A stretch of 64,000 nt of DNA from Halomicroarcula saliterrae (GCF_031624395.1 NZ_JAMQON010000003.1:434028-498027), one strand, 5' to 3'. Numbered from the stretch's first letter, positions 17,260 to 25,927 are shown. Program-made: numbers and translations. Notes: generated by a model not told the origin, from the sequence alone.

Positions 17260-18132
17260 ATGGAGGTCACGCTGCTGGGGACCGGCGACACGACCGGGAC
17301 GCCGACAGTCGACTGCGACTGTGACACCTGTGAGCGCGCTCGCAGTCCGGACGAACGGCTGCGCGAGCGGCTGGCCGAGCGCGGCGTGGACGCCACCGAC
17401 GGCGTCTCGCGCTCGCGCTTCTCGGTGTACGTCGAGAGCGCCGCCGGCGAGTCGCTGCTCGTCGACGTCAGTCCGGATTTCCGCCACCAGTTTCTGCGAG
17501 AGGGCGTCGCCCTGCCCGACGCCGCCATCGTCACGCACGTCCACTTCGACCACCTCGACGGGCTGGGCAACGCCTATCGCCTGTTCGACGACCTGCCGGT
17601 GTACGCCGCCGACGAGACGGACCCCGTCACCGGCGAGAGCGTCGCCGAGGGGGTCCGGAGCCGCTACGATTACCTCGACACCGTCTCGGTCCACCACCGC
17701 ACGCCGTACGAACCCTTCTCGGTGGCGGGCCTGGAGGTGACGCTGGTCCCCGTCTCGCACCCACCGTTACTCTGTTACGGGCTCCGTATCGAGGAGCCCG
17801 AGAGCGGCGCCGTCCTGTCGATTTCGGGCGACACCTGCTACGAGATTCCCGACCGCTCGCGCGAGCTGCTGTCCGGCGCCGACCTGGCACTCGTGGAGGG
17901 TATCGTCCACGAGGAGGCCTGCGAGTTCCACCCGAAGGGCGGGGCTCACCACGACGAGTCGGGCGTCCCCCGGACCTTCGGGACCAAGCACATGACCCTC
18001 CCCGGCGCGCGGGACTTCGCCGCCGACATCGAAGCCGACGACTACCGCATCGTCCACACCGCGCATTTCGTCCCGGCCGACCGGGCCTTCGACGACGACA
18101 TCGCCGTCGACAGTGAGCGGTTCTCACTGTAG
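17260..18132 (+). CDS. PhnP-like MBL-fold phosphodiesterase
   Basis: A 290-aa MBL-fold protein of the PhnP/RNase Z-like branch. It begins with the branch hallmark LLGTGDTTGTP, followed by a cysteine cluster Cys19, Cys21, Cys24 like the structural zinc site of PhnP. The catalytic motif T-H-V-H-F-D-H is at 92-98, and later SISGDTCYE and HTAHFVP segments complete the metal site. In PhnP the reaction is hydrolysis of cyclic phosphodiesters; no phosphonate genes are nearby, so the substrate is open. Confidence 0.85.
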   Translation: MEVTLLGTGDTTGTPTVDCDCDTCERARSPDERLRERLAERGVDATDGVSRSRFSVYVESAAGESLLVDVSPDFRHQFLREGVALPDAAIVTHVHFDHLDGLGNAYRLFDDLPVYAADETDPVTGESVAEGVRSRYDYLDTVSVHHRTPYEPFSVAGLEVTLVPVSHPPLLCYGLRIEEPESGAVLSISGDTCYEIPDRSRELLSGADLALVEGIVHEEACEFHPKGGAHHDESGVPRTFGTKHMTLPGARDFAADIEADDYRIVHTAHFVPADRAFDDDIAVDSERFSL

Positions 18133-18171
18133 GGAGAAAGCACTTATCGGGACCACCTGCACGTTTCTCCG

Positions 18172-18795
18172 ATGGTCGACCTCAGCCGCGGTCAGCTGTC
18201 CGGACTCGCGATGATTCTCGTCGGGACCGCGCTCATCGCCGCCAGTTTCGTCGTCGTCCCATATCCCGGTGTGGCAGAATGCGAACACGAAGTCTCGCAG
18301 GTCGACGAGACGGTAATCGACGACGCTACCCCGGTGACACCGTTCACGGCGCTCTCCCCCGAGGCCCAGGCCGCGTTCCACGCGGCCGTGGACACCGACG
18401 GCCGCCACACGGCGTACGGCCAGTCGAACCGGCCGCCGGAGTGGAGCTACAGCGACAATGTCCGCTACTATGTTGTGCGCTACCAGGGCGGCGTGTATCA
18501 GGTTCTCACCTGGGCTGATTCCTTCCAGTTCTTCGACTACGGCTTCGTGGCCCTCGGGCTCGTTCCCGGAGTGGCACTGGTGGGCACAGGCGCGCTGCGG
18601 ATTCGGGGCCGCCGACTTCCCGTCCCTCGACGGCCGGCCGTCGCCGGCGGCGCGATGGCGCTACTGGCCGGTGGCGGTATCTTCCTCGCGTTCGGTCTCG
18701 GCATCGACTCGCTCGTCGTGACTGGTGGTGCGCTGTTGCTGTGTCTCGGGGCGCTGGTGGTCCATCTCGGTCGGTCGCTCCTCGACGGGTCGTGA
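18172..18795 (+). CDS. Membrane protein with extracytoplasmic loop, unknown function
   Basis: A 207-aa protein with one membrane helix at about 10-30, a roughly 90-residue loop that is acidic and aromatic-rich (YSDNVRYYVVRYQGGVYQVL), then three helices at about 125-200. The layout suggests a membrane-anchored domain facing outward. I recognise no family with confidence. A TATA-like CACTTATCG lies about 27 bp upstream of the ATG, so it is probably transcribed alone. Confidence 0.7.
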   Translation: MVDLSRGQLSGLAMILVGTALIAASFVVVPYPGVAECEHEVSQVDETVIDDATPVTPFTALSPEAQAAFHAAVDTDGRHTAYGQSNRPPEWSYSDNVRYYVVRYQGGVYQVLTWADSFQFFDYGFVALGLVPGVALVGTGALRIRGRRLPVPRRPAVAGGAMALLAGGGIFLAFGLGIDSLVVTGGALLLCLGALVVHLGRSLLDGS

Positions 18796-18863
18796 GATGA
18801 AACCGCGTTCGCGGCGGTGAAACGGGCCGGAGCTATATGTACGATGCTCACAGTACACCACGT

Positions 18864-19154
18864 ATGGAACCGCGCGGAATCGCCGAGGCCGGCGGTGCGG
18901 CGCTCGTCAGCGGCGTGCTGGCCATCGCGGGACTGTGGCTGGCCGTCGGCTACATCGACTGGGTACTCGTTATCGGGCTCGCCGCCGGCGTCGCCATCGC
19001 CGCCGCGGCCAACTACCGCGCCCGCACCGGCCACGCCGACGCCGTCGCCACGGAGGCGCCCGAGGTGACCGCCGACAACTTCGAGGAGTACACGCCGATA
19101 AAGGCCGGGGACGGCGGCACCGAGGGGCTCGACGACGAGAGCGAGACGGAGTAG
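18864..19154 (+). CDS. Small membrane protein (96 aa)
   Basis: A 96-aa protein with two hydrophobic helices at about 10-50, then an acidic tail ending in DDESETE. A TATA-like GCTATATG sits about 28 bp upstream of the chosen ATG, which is why I do not use an earlier in-frame start. No family is recognised. It converges with the DUF5787-like gene. Confidence 0.7.
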   Translation: MEPRGIAEAGGAALVSGVLAIAGLWLAVGYIDWVLVIGLAAGVAIAAAANYRARTGHADAVATEAPEVTADNFEEYTPIKAGDGGTEGLDDESETE

Positions 19155-19158
19155 CCGC

Positions 19159-20103
19159 TCACCGAAACCGGTCCAGCCCCGACTGCCGGCGGCGGTAACC
19201 GTCCGGGTCGGGCTGCCACGGGGACCGCTCGGCCCGCAGCCCCTCGATATCCACCGACGGCGCCTCGGCGGCCTCGTAGCCGCCACAGTCGCTCCCGCAC
19301 TCCTCGCTCGCCCGGACCGGACGCCCCTTCCACGCGCAGTGTGGAATCCCGTCGTCGTCGGGCGAACAGCGCCCACAGGCCGGATAGTCGAACGTCCGCC
19401 ACCCCTTGGCGTAGGCCCGCTCGGCCAGCCGCGTCCGGGCGCTGGCGACCTCCGCGGCCGTCACGGGCCGGACGTCGGTCCGGGCGGGCGTTCGCTCGAC
19501 GAGTTCGACACCCGGCCCGTCGGCGGGCAGCTGCGTCGGTTCTCTGACTACCTCGCGCTCGCCGCTGTCGGGGTCGAACCGCCAGACGCCGACTTCCTCG
19601 GGGATGCGGTTGAGGTGGGCGCGGGTGACGTAATCCGCCGTCGCCAGCACCACGCGGTCGACCAGCGCCAGCGACACGTCGGTCCGTAACTGGGTTTCGA
19701 GGTCGCCCGGTCTGTCCAGGTCGGGCTTGTTCTCGACGGCGGTGATGCGGTCGACCCAGTCAGGGTAGCGGGCGGTCTGGCGGACGTAGCTCCGGCCGCC
19801 GCGTCGCTCACGCTCGAAGAAGCCCCGCTCGACCGCGAGTTCGACGGCTCGCTCCGCCCGGTCGGGGTGACAGTCGAAGGCGTCCTTCCAGTACCGGGCC
19901 CGGCCCGGCCCCACGTCGGCCTCGATGGCCGCCGTCGGGATGCGGGCGGGCGTGATGGCGGCCCGGTCCCCGACGGCTCCCTCGACCACGACGGTGTCGA
20001 GGATGCGCCGCCCGTGGACGTGGCCCCCGAGCTGTCGGCTCACCAGCCGGTCCTCGCCTTCGAGGGCCGCACACAACGCCAGCTCGAACCCGAACTCACG
20101 CAC
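19159..20103 (-). CDS. DUF5787-like haloarchaeal protein
   Basis: A 314-aa protein. It begins V-R-E-F-G-F-E-L (GTG start at 20101-20103), matching the start I know for the DUF5787 family. It contains a nuclease-like sequence TAVENKPDLDRPGDLETQL, reminiscent of restriction-endonuclease-type folds (E-x-K), and a C-terminal cysteine cluster (C-G-R-C, H-C and C-G-S-D-C) that could bind zinc or an Fe-S cluster. The frame stays open 105 codons further upstream but that part is not conserved-looking. Role unknown; the E-x-K reading is my inference. Confidence 0.72.
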   Translation of the reverse strand: MREFGFELALCAALEGEDRLVSRQLGGHVHGRRILDTVVVEGAVGDRAAITPARIPTAAIEADVGPGRARYWKDAFDCHPDRAERAVELAVERGFFERERRGGRSYVRQTARYPDWVDRITAVENKPDLDRPGDLETQLRTDVSLALVDRVVLATADYVTRAHLNRIPEEVGVWRFDPDSGEREVVREPTQLPADGPGVELVERTPARTDVRPVTAAEVASARTRLAERAYAKGWRTFDYPACGRCSPDDDGIPHCAWKGRPVRASEECGSDCGGYEAAEAPSVDIEGLRAERSPWQPDPDGYRRRQSGLDRFR

Positions 20104-20386
20104 GGTGGGAGAGAGGAGCGCAACGGACAAAAGCCGTGTGCTCGCCGACCCGGCAGGCCGCCGCGAGCCGGGCGCTGCCGCGTTTTCGCGGCGTCGCTGG
20201 ACCACGTCGAGAGCGGCCGGGAGCGACACGCGCCGATAAAGGGGCCAGCGGTGAGCAGCATCGGCAACTGGCGGCGCTGGTCCGTATGCAGCTACGGAAC
20301 TGCGCCACCGAAAGGTCCGGCCGGCGGGGCGAAACAGTAGGTTTATCAGTCGCACGTGGCGAATCTCCACCAAGATTACTCTCGAG

Positions 20387-21619
20387 ATGACATCGAACAA
20401 CCAACCGGAGGTGAACATCGGACTCGTCGGTCACGTCGACCACGGCAAGACCACCCTGGTACAGGCGCTGTCCGGCGAATGGACCGACCAGCACTCCGAG
20501 GAGATGAAGCGCGGAATCTCTATTCGGCTCGGCTACGCCGACGCCACCTTCCGTCGCTGTCCCGAGGAGGAAGAGCCCGAGGCGTTCACTGTCGACGAGC
20601 ACTGTGAGGACCACGACGTCGACACCGACCACCTCCGGACGGTGTCGTTCGTCGACGCGCCCGGTCACGAGACACTGATGGCGACGATGCTGTCGGGCGC
20701 GGCCATCATGGACGGCGCGGTGCTCGTGGTTTCGGCGACCGAGCCGGTCCCACAGGCCCAGACCGAAGAACACCTCAGCGCGCTGGACATCATCGGTATC
20801 GACAACATCGTCATCGCCCAGAACAAGGTCGACCTCGTCGACGAGGAGCGGGCGATGGCGAACTACGAACAGATACAGGAGTTTGTCGAGGGGACCGTCG
20901 CCGAAGACGCGCCGGTCGTCCCCATCAGCGCGGGCCAGGAGGCCAACATCGACCTGCTCATCGACGCCATCGAGCGGGAGATTCCCACTCCCGAGCGCGA
21001 CCCCGACGCGGACGCCCGCATGATGGTCGCTCGCTCGTTCGACATCAACCGCCCCGGGACGACGTACGAGGACCTGCTGGGCGGCGTTCTGGGCGGCTCG
21101 CTCGTCGCGGGCAAGCTGGAGGTCGACGACGAGATCGAACTGCGCCCCGGCCGCGAGGTCGAAGAGGGCGGCAAGACGGAGTGGCGACCGGTCACCACCG
21201 ACGTGCGCTCGCTCCAGTCGGGCGGCGACTTCGTGGACGAAGTGACGCCGGGCGGGCTGCTCGGCGTCGGGACGGGGCTGGACCCCGCTATCACCACAGG
21301 CGACGCGCTGGCCGGGCAGGTCGCCGGCCCGCCCGGCAGTCTGCCGCCGACCCACGAGCAGTTCACGATGGACGTCGACCTGCTGGAGCGCATCGTCGGC
21401 GACGACGGCGGCGAGGTCGAGGACATCTCGACCGGCGAGCCGCTGATGCTCACCATCGGTACCGCGACGACCGTCGGCTCCGTGACCAGCGCCCGGTCGG
21501 GCGAGTGTGAGGTCGCACTCAAACGGCCGGTCTGTGCCCAAGAGGGCGCGAAAATCGCGATAAACCGACGTGTGGGGGCCCGCTGGCGGCTCATCGGTGT
21601 CGGCACACTGCGTGGATGA
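20387..21619 (+). CDS. eif2g: Translation initiation factor aIF2, gamma subunit
   Basis: A 410-aa GTPase that, with aIF2-alpha and beta, carries initiator tRNA to the small ribosomal subunit. G1 is GHVDHGKT at 15-22, G3 is VDAPGHE, G4 is QNKVDL and G5 is ISAGQEA. Two beta-barrel domains follow, ending [17 protein letters not shown]. The zinc-knuckle region between switch I and G3 keeps only R-C-P-E-E and E-H-C-E-D-H, so at least one of the usual cysteines is missing. It heads an operon: its stop overlaps the next ATG (ATGA). A TATA-like GTTTATC lies at 20341. Confidence 0.97.
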   Translation: MTSNNQPEVNIGLVGHVDHGKTTLVQALSGEWTDQHSEEMKRGISIRLGYADATFRRCPEEEEPEAFTVDEHCEDHDVDTDHLRTVSFVDAPGHETLMATMLSGAAIMDGAVLVVSATEPVPQAQTEEHLSALDIIGIDNIVIAQNKVDLVDEERAMANYEQIQEFVEGTVAEDAPVVPISAGQEANIDLLIDAIEREIPTPERDPDADARMMVARSFDINRPGTTYEDLLGGVLGGSLVAGKLEVDDEIELRPGREVEEGGKTEWRPVTTDVRSLQSGGDFVDEVTPGGLLGVGTGLDPAITTGDALAGQVAGPPGSLPPTHEQFTMDVDLLERIVGDDGGEVEDISTGEPLMLTIGTATTVGSVTSARSGECEVALKRPVCAQEGAKIAINRRVGARWRLIGVGTLRG

Positions 21620-21993
21620 TAGTGCTCGACACGAACGCACTCATGATGCCGGTCGAATGCGAGGTCCGCCTCTTCGAGGAACTCGATAGGCTCCTCCCCG
21701 ACGCGGCCGGCTATCTCGCCCCCGAAGCGGTCCGTGCGGAGCTGGACAAACTGGCGGACGGAGCCGGCACAGAGGCCACTGCGGCCGCGGTCGGTCGGGA
21801 CCTGCTCGACCGGTGCTCGCTCGCCGAGACCGAGGCCGACTACGCGGACGACGCCGTCCTCGAACTGGCCGCGCGCGAAGACGTGACACACGCCGTGACG
21901 AACGATAAACCCCTCAAACACCGCCTGCTCGACGCAGGGATTCCAGTAATTAGTTTAAGGGGCCGGAACAAACTGGGTATCACTCAACCATAA
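21616..21993 (+). CDS. PIN-domain protein, Fcf1-like
   Basis: A 125-aa PIN-fold ribonuclease. The acidic catalytic residues are Asp5 (IVLDTNALM), Glu42, Asp78/79 and Asp97 (AVTNDKPL). The C-terminus [10 protein letters not shown] is typical of the archaeal Fcf1/Utp24-like branch found in this cluster and proposed to act in rRNA processing; toxin-type VapC proteins share the fold, but no antitoxin gene is next to it. Its ATG overlaps the aIF2-gamma stop and it ends 1 bp before rpoE1. Confidence 0.88.
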   Translation: MIVLDTNALMMPVECEVRLFEELDRLLPDAAGYLAPEAVRAELDKLADGAGTEATAAAVGRDLLDRCSLAETEADYADDAVLELAAREDVTHAVTNDKPLKHRLLDAGIPVISLRGRNKLGITQP

Positions 21994-21994
21994 C

Positions 21995-22573
21995 ATGTAC
22001 AAACGGGTACGCCTACGCGATACAGTCGAAGTGCCGCCGCGCCATCTGGCCGACGTGAGTCCGTCGATGGTCAAGACGCTCCTGCAGGAGAAACTGGAGG
22101 GCCGGATGGACGAGGACGTCGGCAGCGTCGTCTCCGTCATCGAGGTCCACGACATCGGTGACGGCGCCGTCCTCCCGAACAAGCCCGGCGTCTACTACGA
22201 GGCCGAGTTCGACGCCCTGACGTTCGACCCCCAGATGCAGGAGGTCGTCGACGGCGAGGTCGTCGAAGTCGTCAACTTCGGGGCCTTCATCGGCATCGGG
22301 CCGGTCGACGGGCTGCTCCACGTCTCCCAGATATCGGACGAGTATCTGGCATACGACGAGGAGAACCAGCAGCTCGCGTCCAGAGAATCGAACCGCACGC
22401 TCGGGGTCGGCGACGCCGTCCGAGCCCGCATCGTCACCAAGAGCATCGACGAGCGCAACCCCCGCGACTCGAAGATCGGCCTCACGGCGAAGCAGGTCGG
22501 CCTGGGCAAGCACGGCTGGCTCAAGGAGGAGCGTAAGAAACGCGAGGGGACGGCGGAAGTCGGTGATAGCTGA
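21995..22573 (+). CDS. rpoE1: RNA polymerase subunit E' (Rpo7)
   Basis: A 192-aa subunit of the archaeal RNA polymerase stalk, counterpart of eukaryotic RPB7. The N-terminal domain starts YKRVRLRDTVEVPP; the C-terminal S1 domain shows GEVVEVVNFGAFIGIGPVDG and LLHVSQIS. The stalk binds emerging RNA and helps promoter opening. It follows the PIN gene by one base and its final A is the first base of the spt4 ATG, so the operon is tightly coupled. Confidence 0.97.
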   Translation: MYKRVRLRDTVEVPPRHLADVSPSMVKTLLQEKLEGRMDEDVGSVVSVIEVHDIGDGAVLPNKPGVYYEAEFDALTFDPQMQEVVDGEVVEVVNFGAFIGIGPVDGLLHVSQISDEYLAYDEENQQLASRESNRTLGVGDAVRARIVTKSIDERNPRDSKIGLTAKQVGLGKHGWLKEERKKREGTAEVGDS

Positions 22574-22770
22574 TGGCTGACCGACTCGTCTGTCGCGACT
22601 GTCACCGCGTGCAGGGCGCCGAAATCGAGAGCCAGTGTGAGGCCTGTGGCGGGACCTCGCTGACCGAGGACTGGGCGGGCTACGTCGTCATCGCCCACCC
22701 CGAGGAGTCGAACATCGCCGCCGAGATGGAAGTGACCGAACCGGGCCAGTACGCGCTGAAAGTCCGCTAA
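22573..22770 (+). CDS. spt4: Transcription elongation factor Spt4 (RpoE'')
   Basis: A 65-aa zinc-binding protein, the partner of Spt5 that keeps RNA polymerase processive. Two knuckles are visible, C-R-D-C at residues 7-10 and C-E-A-C at 22-25, followed by the conserved ...EDWAGYVVIAHPEESNIA. Length is normal. It overlaps rpoE1 by one base and ends 2 bp before the next gene's TTG start. Confidence 0.96.
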   Translation: MADRLVCRDCHRVQGAEIESQCEACGGTSLTEDWAGYVVIAHPEESNIAAEMEVTEPGQYALKVR

Positions 22771-22772
22771 CG

Positions 22773-23306
22773 TTGCTCGAACTTCCTGCCCCGTTACGGG
22801 GCGAACTCAAGGAGCCGATGGGGCCTATCTACACCGACCCAGCGGCGCTGCTTTCCGACGCCGGCGACCCGCTGGTCGCCGTCGGCGATATGGTGACCTA
22901 CCACCTGCTCGAAGCGGGACGGGTGCCCCACCTCGCGCTGGTCGACGAGAAGACCAAGCGGTCGGCGGTCGACAGCGACGTGGCCGAGGCCATCACCGGC
23001 TTCGACCGGACCGTCGAGGTCGCCAATCCGGCAGGGACGCTCACCCGCGAACTGCTCGATACGATGCGTGCGGGCCTCGACAGCGACGACACGACGCTCG
23101 TCGACGTCGAGGGCGAGGAGGACCTGGCGGCGCTGCCGGCGGTTCTCATGGTCCCGGAGACGGGATACGTCGTCTACGGCCAGCCCGACGAGGGGATGGT
23201 GCTCGTCACGCCCGAGGCGGCCGTTCGGGAGCGTGTTCGGTCGATACTGACGCGGATGGACGGGGATTCGGACGCGGTTTTCGACCTGCTTGACGGCTCT
23301 CACTGA
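22773..23306 (+). CDS. GTP-dependent dephospho-CoA kinase
   Basis: A 177-aa DUF359-family protein, the archaeal enzyme that phosphorylates dephospho-CoA with GTP in the last step of coenzyme A synthesis. It begins LPAPLRGELKEPMGPIYTD and carries the conserved VAVGDMVTYHLLEAG and VDVEGEEDLAALPAVL blocks. The start codon is TTG at 22773, two bases after the spt4 stop; the conserved N-terminus begins there and no ATG is available. It is the last gene of the aIF2-gamma cluster here. Confidence 0.92.
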   Translation: MLELPAPLRGELKEPMGPIYTDPAALLSDAGDPLVAVGDMVTYHLLEAGRVPHLALVDEKTKRSAVDSDVAEAITGFDRTVEVANPAGTLTRELLDTMRAGLDSDDTTLVDVEGEEDLAALPAVLMVPETGYVVYGQPDEGMVLVTPEAAVRERVRSILTRMDGDSDAVFDLLDGSH

Positions 23307-23412
23307 CGTGACGACGTACTAGCTAGACAGTCCCGTCAGGATAGCTCGTGTCCGCGGAGAGATAGAGCGGAGGTCCTTCGTCGGTCGGCCCAGGCCCGGT
23401 AAGCGACGTGAA

Positions 23413-23568
23413 CTACTGCGGTCGGGGAACGGAGAGGTTCTGCATCTCGACGCCGCACCTGTCACAGCTCACTGTCGAGCGGTCGCTACAGAGCCGTTTT
23501 CCACACTCCGGGCACTCGAAGAGCCGTTCGTCGTCGTCACATGGCGCGGGGTCTGACCACCGTGGCAT
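23413..23568 (-). CDS. Zinc-ribbon (rubrerythrin-like domain) small protein
   Basis: A 51-aa protein starting M-P-R-W-S-D. It has a C-P-E-C knuckle at about residues 19-22 and a C-D-R-C knuckle at about 35-38, the layout of the small rubrerythrin-like zinc ribbons that haloarchaea encode in many copies. A minus-strand TATA-like GTTTAAGC (23594-23601) lies about 28 bp upstream. Role unknown; such ribbons often bind zinc or iron. Confidence 0.75.
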   Translation of the reverse strand: MPRWSDPAPCDDDERLFECPECGKRLCSDRSTVSCDRCGVEMQNLSVPRPQ

Positions 23569-23622
23569 ACTGTCACAGTATGTCTATCCGGGAAGCTTAA
23601 ACGTTGTTACCACTCCCCAACA

Positions 23623-23654
23623 GTGGACGTTCGTCCACTACAACTGGACGAACG
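23623..23654. promoter_or_regulatory. Inverted-repeat element
   Basis: CGTTCGTCC at 23628-23636 pairs with GGACGAACG at 23646-23654 (9 bp, 9-base loop), and GTGGACG/CGTCCAC at 23623-23638 forms a competing hairpin. It sits just past the trmG10 stop and before the zinc-ribbon promoter on the same strand, so it could be a terminator or an operator. No clear T-run follows. Confidence 0.5.
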
Positions 23655-23655
23655 G

Positions 23656-24693
23656 TCACTTCAGCACGTGAACGTGCCTGACAAGGGACCGGTGGACGCG
23701 GCGCTCGAACAGCTGGGCGACGGTCCAGCCGGCCTCGCGGGCGAGGTGGCGCCAGTCGCGGTCGGCTACCAGCACGCACCGGGGCGCGATGCGGCGGGAC
23801 TCGGCGAGCGCACCGGAAACGAGGGGGTCGAGCTCGCCCTCGATGCGCGACTGACGGCCGTAGGGGGCGTCGAACACGACGGCGTCGGCGACCCCGTCGG
23901 CGAGCGGGAGACGCGCCGCGTCCGCGCGGAAGAGGTCCCAGTCGCCCGGTTCGGGATACACGGCGGGGTCGGGGTGGCCGTCGCCGTCGAGCACGTGGCC
24001 GAGGTTCCGGCGCGTGCCACGGACCATCTTTTCCTGTGCGTCGCCGCCGACGGCGCGGGCGCCGACGAGCCCGGCCTCCAGCAGGAGGCCGCCGGTGCCA
24101 CACATCGGGTCGACGACGGTCGCGTCGGGTCGCGCGCCGGCGATGTTGACCAGCGCGCGGGCCTCCAGCGGGGCCATGCTGCCGGGCTGGAAGAAGGGGC
24201 GCTCGGTCGGCTGGCGGCCGCCGAAATCGCGCCGGCTCTCGACGGCGGCCCAGCCCAGCGCACAGCAGGGCTCGCCCGCGTCGTCGCCGGTCTCGTCGTC
24301 GCCAGCGGGGTCCGAGAAGTACGCGTAGAGCGTGTGGTCGGGGTCGTCGAGGTCGACGGCGAACCCGCGGTCAGTGAGGACGCCGCCGAGTTCGCGTTCG
24401 GCCCGCTGGCTGTCGACGCGGGTGCTCGCGCGCACGTCGACGGCCCGGACCGCGACGGTTCCCTCGCGCGCGAGCGTCGCGGCGTCGAGGACCGCGGCCG
24501 CGCTCGCGATATCCGGCTCGCCGGTCCCGACGAGCTCGCAGGCTCTGTGGGTGTATGCGAGGTGGCGGACGCGGTCGGTGACGCCGCGAGCGGTCGCGAG
24601 CCCGGGCGCGAGCGGCGAGACGCCGCTGGCCGCGCTCGCGGCTTCCCGCCGCGCGAAGGGGTCGTCCTGTCCGCCGAGTTCGAGGACGTACAC
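23656..24693 (-). CDS. trmG10: tRNA (guanine(10)-N2)-dimethyltransferase
   Basis: A 345-aa SAM-dependent tRNA methylase of the archaeal Trm-G10 family. The N-terminal half carries the THUMP-type RNA-binding region; the C-terminal half is a Rossmann methylase with DPMCGTGGLLLEAG binding SAM and FDAPYGRQS as the catalytic D-P-P-Y-like motif. I start at the GTG at 24691-24693, where the conserved VYVLELGGQDD begins. A longer GTG start at 24795 is possible: a TATA-like TTTAAATA at 24814-24821 would start the transcript close to it, which would leave a roughly 100-nt leader if the shorter form is right. Confidence 0.9.
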   Translation of the reverse strand: MYVLELGGQDDPFARREAASAASGVSPLAPGLATARGVTDRVRHLAYTHRACELVGTGEPDIASAAAVLDAATLAREGTVAVRAVDVRASTRVDSQRAERELGGVLTDRGFAVDLDDPDHTLYAYFSDPAGDDETGDDAGEPCCALGWAAVESRRDFGGRQPTERPFFQPGSMAPLEARALVNIAGARPDATVVDPMCGTGGLLLEAGLVGARAVGGDAQEKMVRGTRRNLGHVLDGDGHPDPAVYPEPGDWDLFRADAARLPLADGVADAVVFDAPYGRQSRIEGELDPLVSGALAESRRIAPRCVLVADRDWRHLAREAGWTVAQLFERRVHRSLVRHVHVLK

Positions 24694-24879
24694 GCTCAAG
24701 GACTGTTCCCGCGGCGGTATCAGCGTGCCGGTCGGCCCTAATAGCCGGACGACTCGGGGACTCGACGGGCGGTCGGCCGAGCGAACGCGGACCACAGCGG
24801 GAGCGACGGGCCGTATTTAAAATGATTTATAGTCGGGTTTCAGAGGTGTTCGGACGGTTGACTGTCAGTCCATGCCATG

Positions 24880-24900
24880 AACCTTTATAAAGGTTAAATA
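24880..24900 (+). promoter_or_regulatory. Palindromic TATA region of tbp
   Basis: Bases 24880-24895 form a perfect 16-bp palindrome, AACCTTTATAAAGGTT, running into AAATA. It contains a TATA box about 31 bp before the tbp start. Because TBP binds such boxes symmetrically, this is a natural candidate for autoregulation of tbp. Confidence 0.6.
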
Positions 24901-24918
24901 CGTGTTTTAAGTCGAGAT

Positions 24919-25479
24919 ATGGTTGACCCCAAGGAGACCATCAACATCGAAAACGTCGTCGCCTCGACCGGTATCGGCCAGGAGCTCGACCTCCAGAGCG
25001 TGGCGATGGACCTCGAGGGTGCCGACTACGATCCAGAGCAGTTCCCGGGACTGGTCTACCGCACGCAGGACCCAAAGTCCGCGGCGCTGATCTTCCGTTC
25101 GGGTAAAATCGTCTGTACCGGCGCGAAATCGACCGACGATGTCCACCAGAGCCTGCGCATCGTCTTCGATAAGCTCCGCGATCTGAACATTCAGGTGGAC
25201 GACGACCCCGAAATCGTCGTCCAGAACATCGTCACGTCGGCGGACCTGGGTCGGAACCTCAACCTCAACGCCATCGCGATCGGCCTGGGGCTGGAGAACA
25301 TCGAGTACGAGCCCGAGCAGTTCCCCGGGCTGGTCTATCGACTCGACGAGCCCGACGTCGTCGCGCTCCTCTTCGGTTCCGGGAAGCTCGTCATCACCGG
25401 CGGGAAAAAGCCCGACGACGCCAAGGAGGCCGTCGACAAGATCGTCTCCCGGCTCGAAGAGCTCGGGCTGCTGGACTGA
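24919..25479 (+). CDS. tbp: TATA-box binding protein
   Basis: A 186-aa general transcription factor. It consists of two direct repeats of the TBP fold: INIENVVASTGIGQELDL with EQFPGLVYR in the first half and IVVQNIVTSADLGRNLNL with EQFPGLVYR again in the second. GAKSTDD and GGKKPDD close each half. It binds the promoter TATA box and recruits TFB and RNA polymerase. Like other haloarchaeal TBPs it is acidic. The upstream region carries a perfect palindrome over the TATA box. It is followed by a membrane protein gene with a 58-bp gap. Confidence 0.98.
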   Translation: MVDPKETINIENVVASTGIGQELDLQSVAMDLEGADYDPEQFPGLVYRTQDPKSAALIFRSGKIVCTGAKSTDDVHQSLRIVFDKLRDLNIQVDDDPEIVVQNIVTSADLGRNLNLNAIAIGLGLENIEYEPEQFPGLVYRLDEPDVVALLFGSGKLVITGGKKPDDAKEAVDKIVSRLEELGLLD

Positions 25480-25537
25480 GACGCGGGCGATCAGGCGTAG
25501 CAAAACGCACAAACGCCGGGGCGACCAAGAGACGGGT

Positions 25538-25927
25538 ATGCTTCAGGCCGGCACGCCGAGTCTGACGGGCGGCGGCGTCCTCGCGGTCGTCGTCACGCTC
25601 TTGCTCACGTGGCTGTTCTACGCGGTCACGCTCCATCTAGCGGCGACCTTCTTCATCGGGGAGACGCCGACGCAGCTGGCGGCGAAGGCCGCCCTCGTCC
25701 CCGCGATCGTCTCGATGTTGCTCCAGCAGTGGGGCGTGTCTTCGGGACTCGTCTCGCCCAGCATCGGCGTGCTCGTCGTCGTCGTGGCCACGCTCATCGC
25801 CGACGGTATCGGCATCAGCCTCTCCTATCGCCTCTCGACGGGGTCGACCGCGCCGCTCGTCGCGCTGCATCTGGCTTTCGCCGCCGTGCTTGGCTTCGCG
25901 CTGAACAACATTTTCGGCCTCATCTAG
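25538..25927 (+). CDS. Membrane protein, unknown function (129 aa)
   Basis: A 129-aa protein made almost entirely of four membrane helices (about 12-38, 48-66, 75-95 and 105-127). It has the polar marks FFIGETPTQLAAKAA and MLLQQWG between helices. The layout resembles a haloarchaeal family of small uncharacterised membrane proteins, but I cannot name a function. Its TAG stop is immediately followed by the ATG of the MFS transporter, so the two are co-transcribed. Confidence 0.75.
   Translation: MLQAGTPSLTGGGVLAVVVTLLLTWLFYAVTLHLAATFFIGETPTQLAAKAALVPAIVSMLLQQWGVSSGLVSPSIGVLVVVVATLIADGIGISLSYRLSTGSTAPLVALHLAFAAVLGFALNNIFGLI

Noticed and set aside
19159-20418. Longer version of the DUF5787-like protein starting at 20418
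   Set aside because: The first 105 residues are not haloarchaea-like and overlap the aIF2-gamma promoter; the family start is at the GTG at 20101-20103.
21616-21993. Toxin-antitoxin module (VapC)
   Set aside because: The PIN protein sits in a conserved translation/transcription operon, has an Fcf1-like C-terminus, and no antitoxin gene is adjacent.
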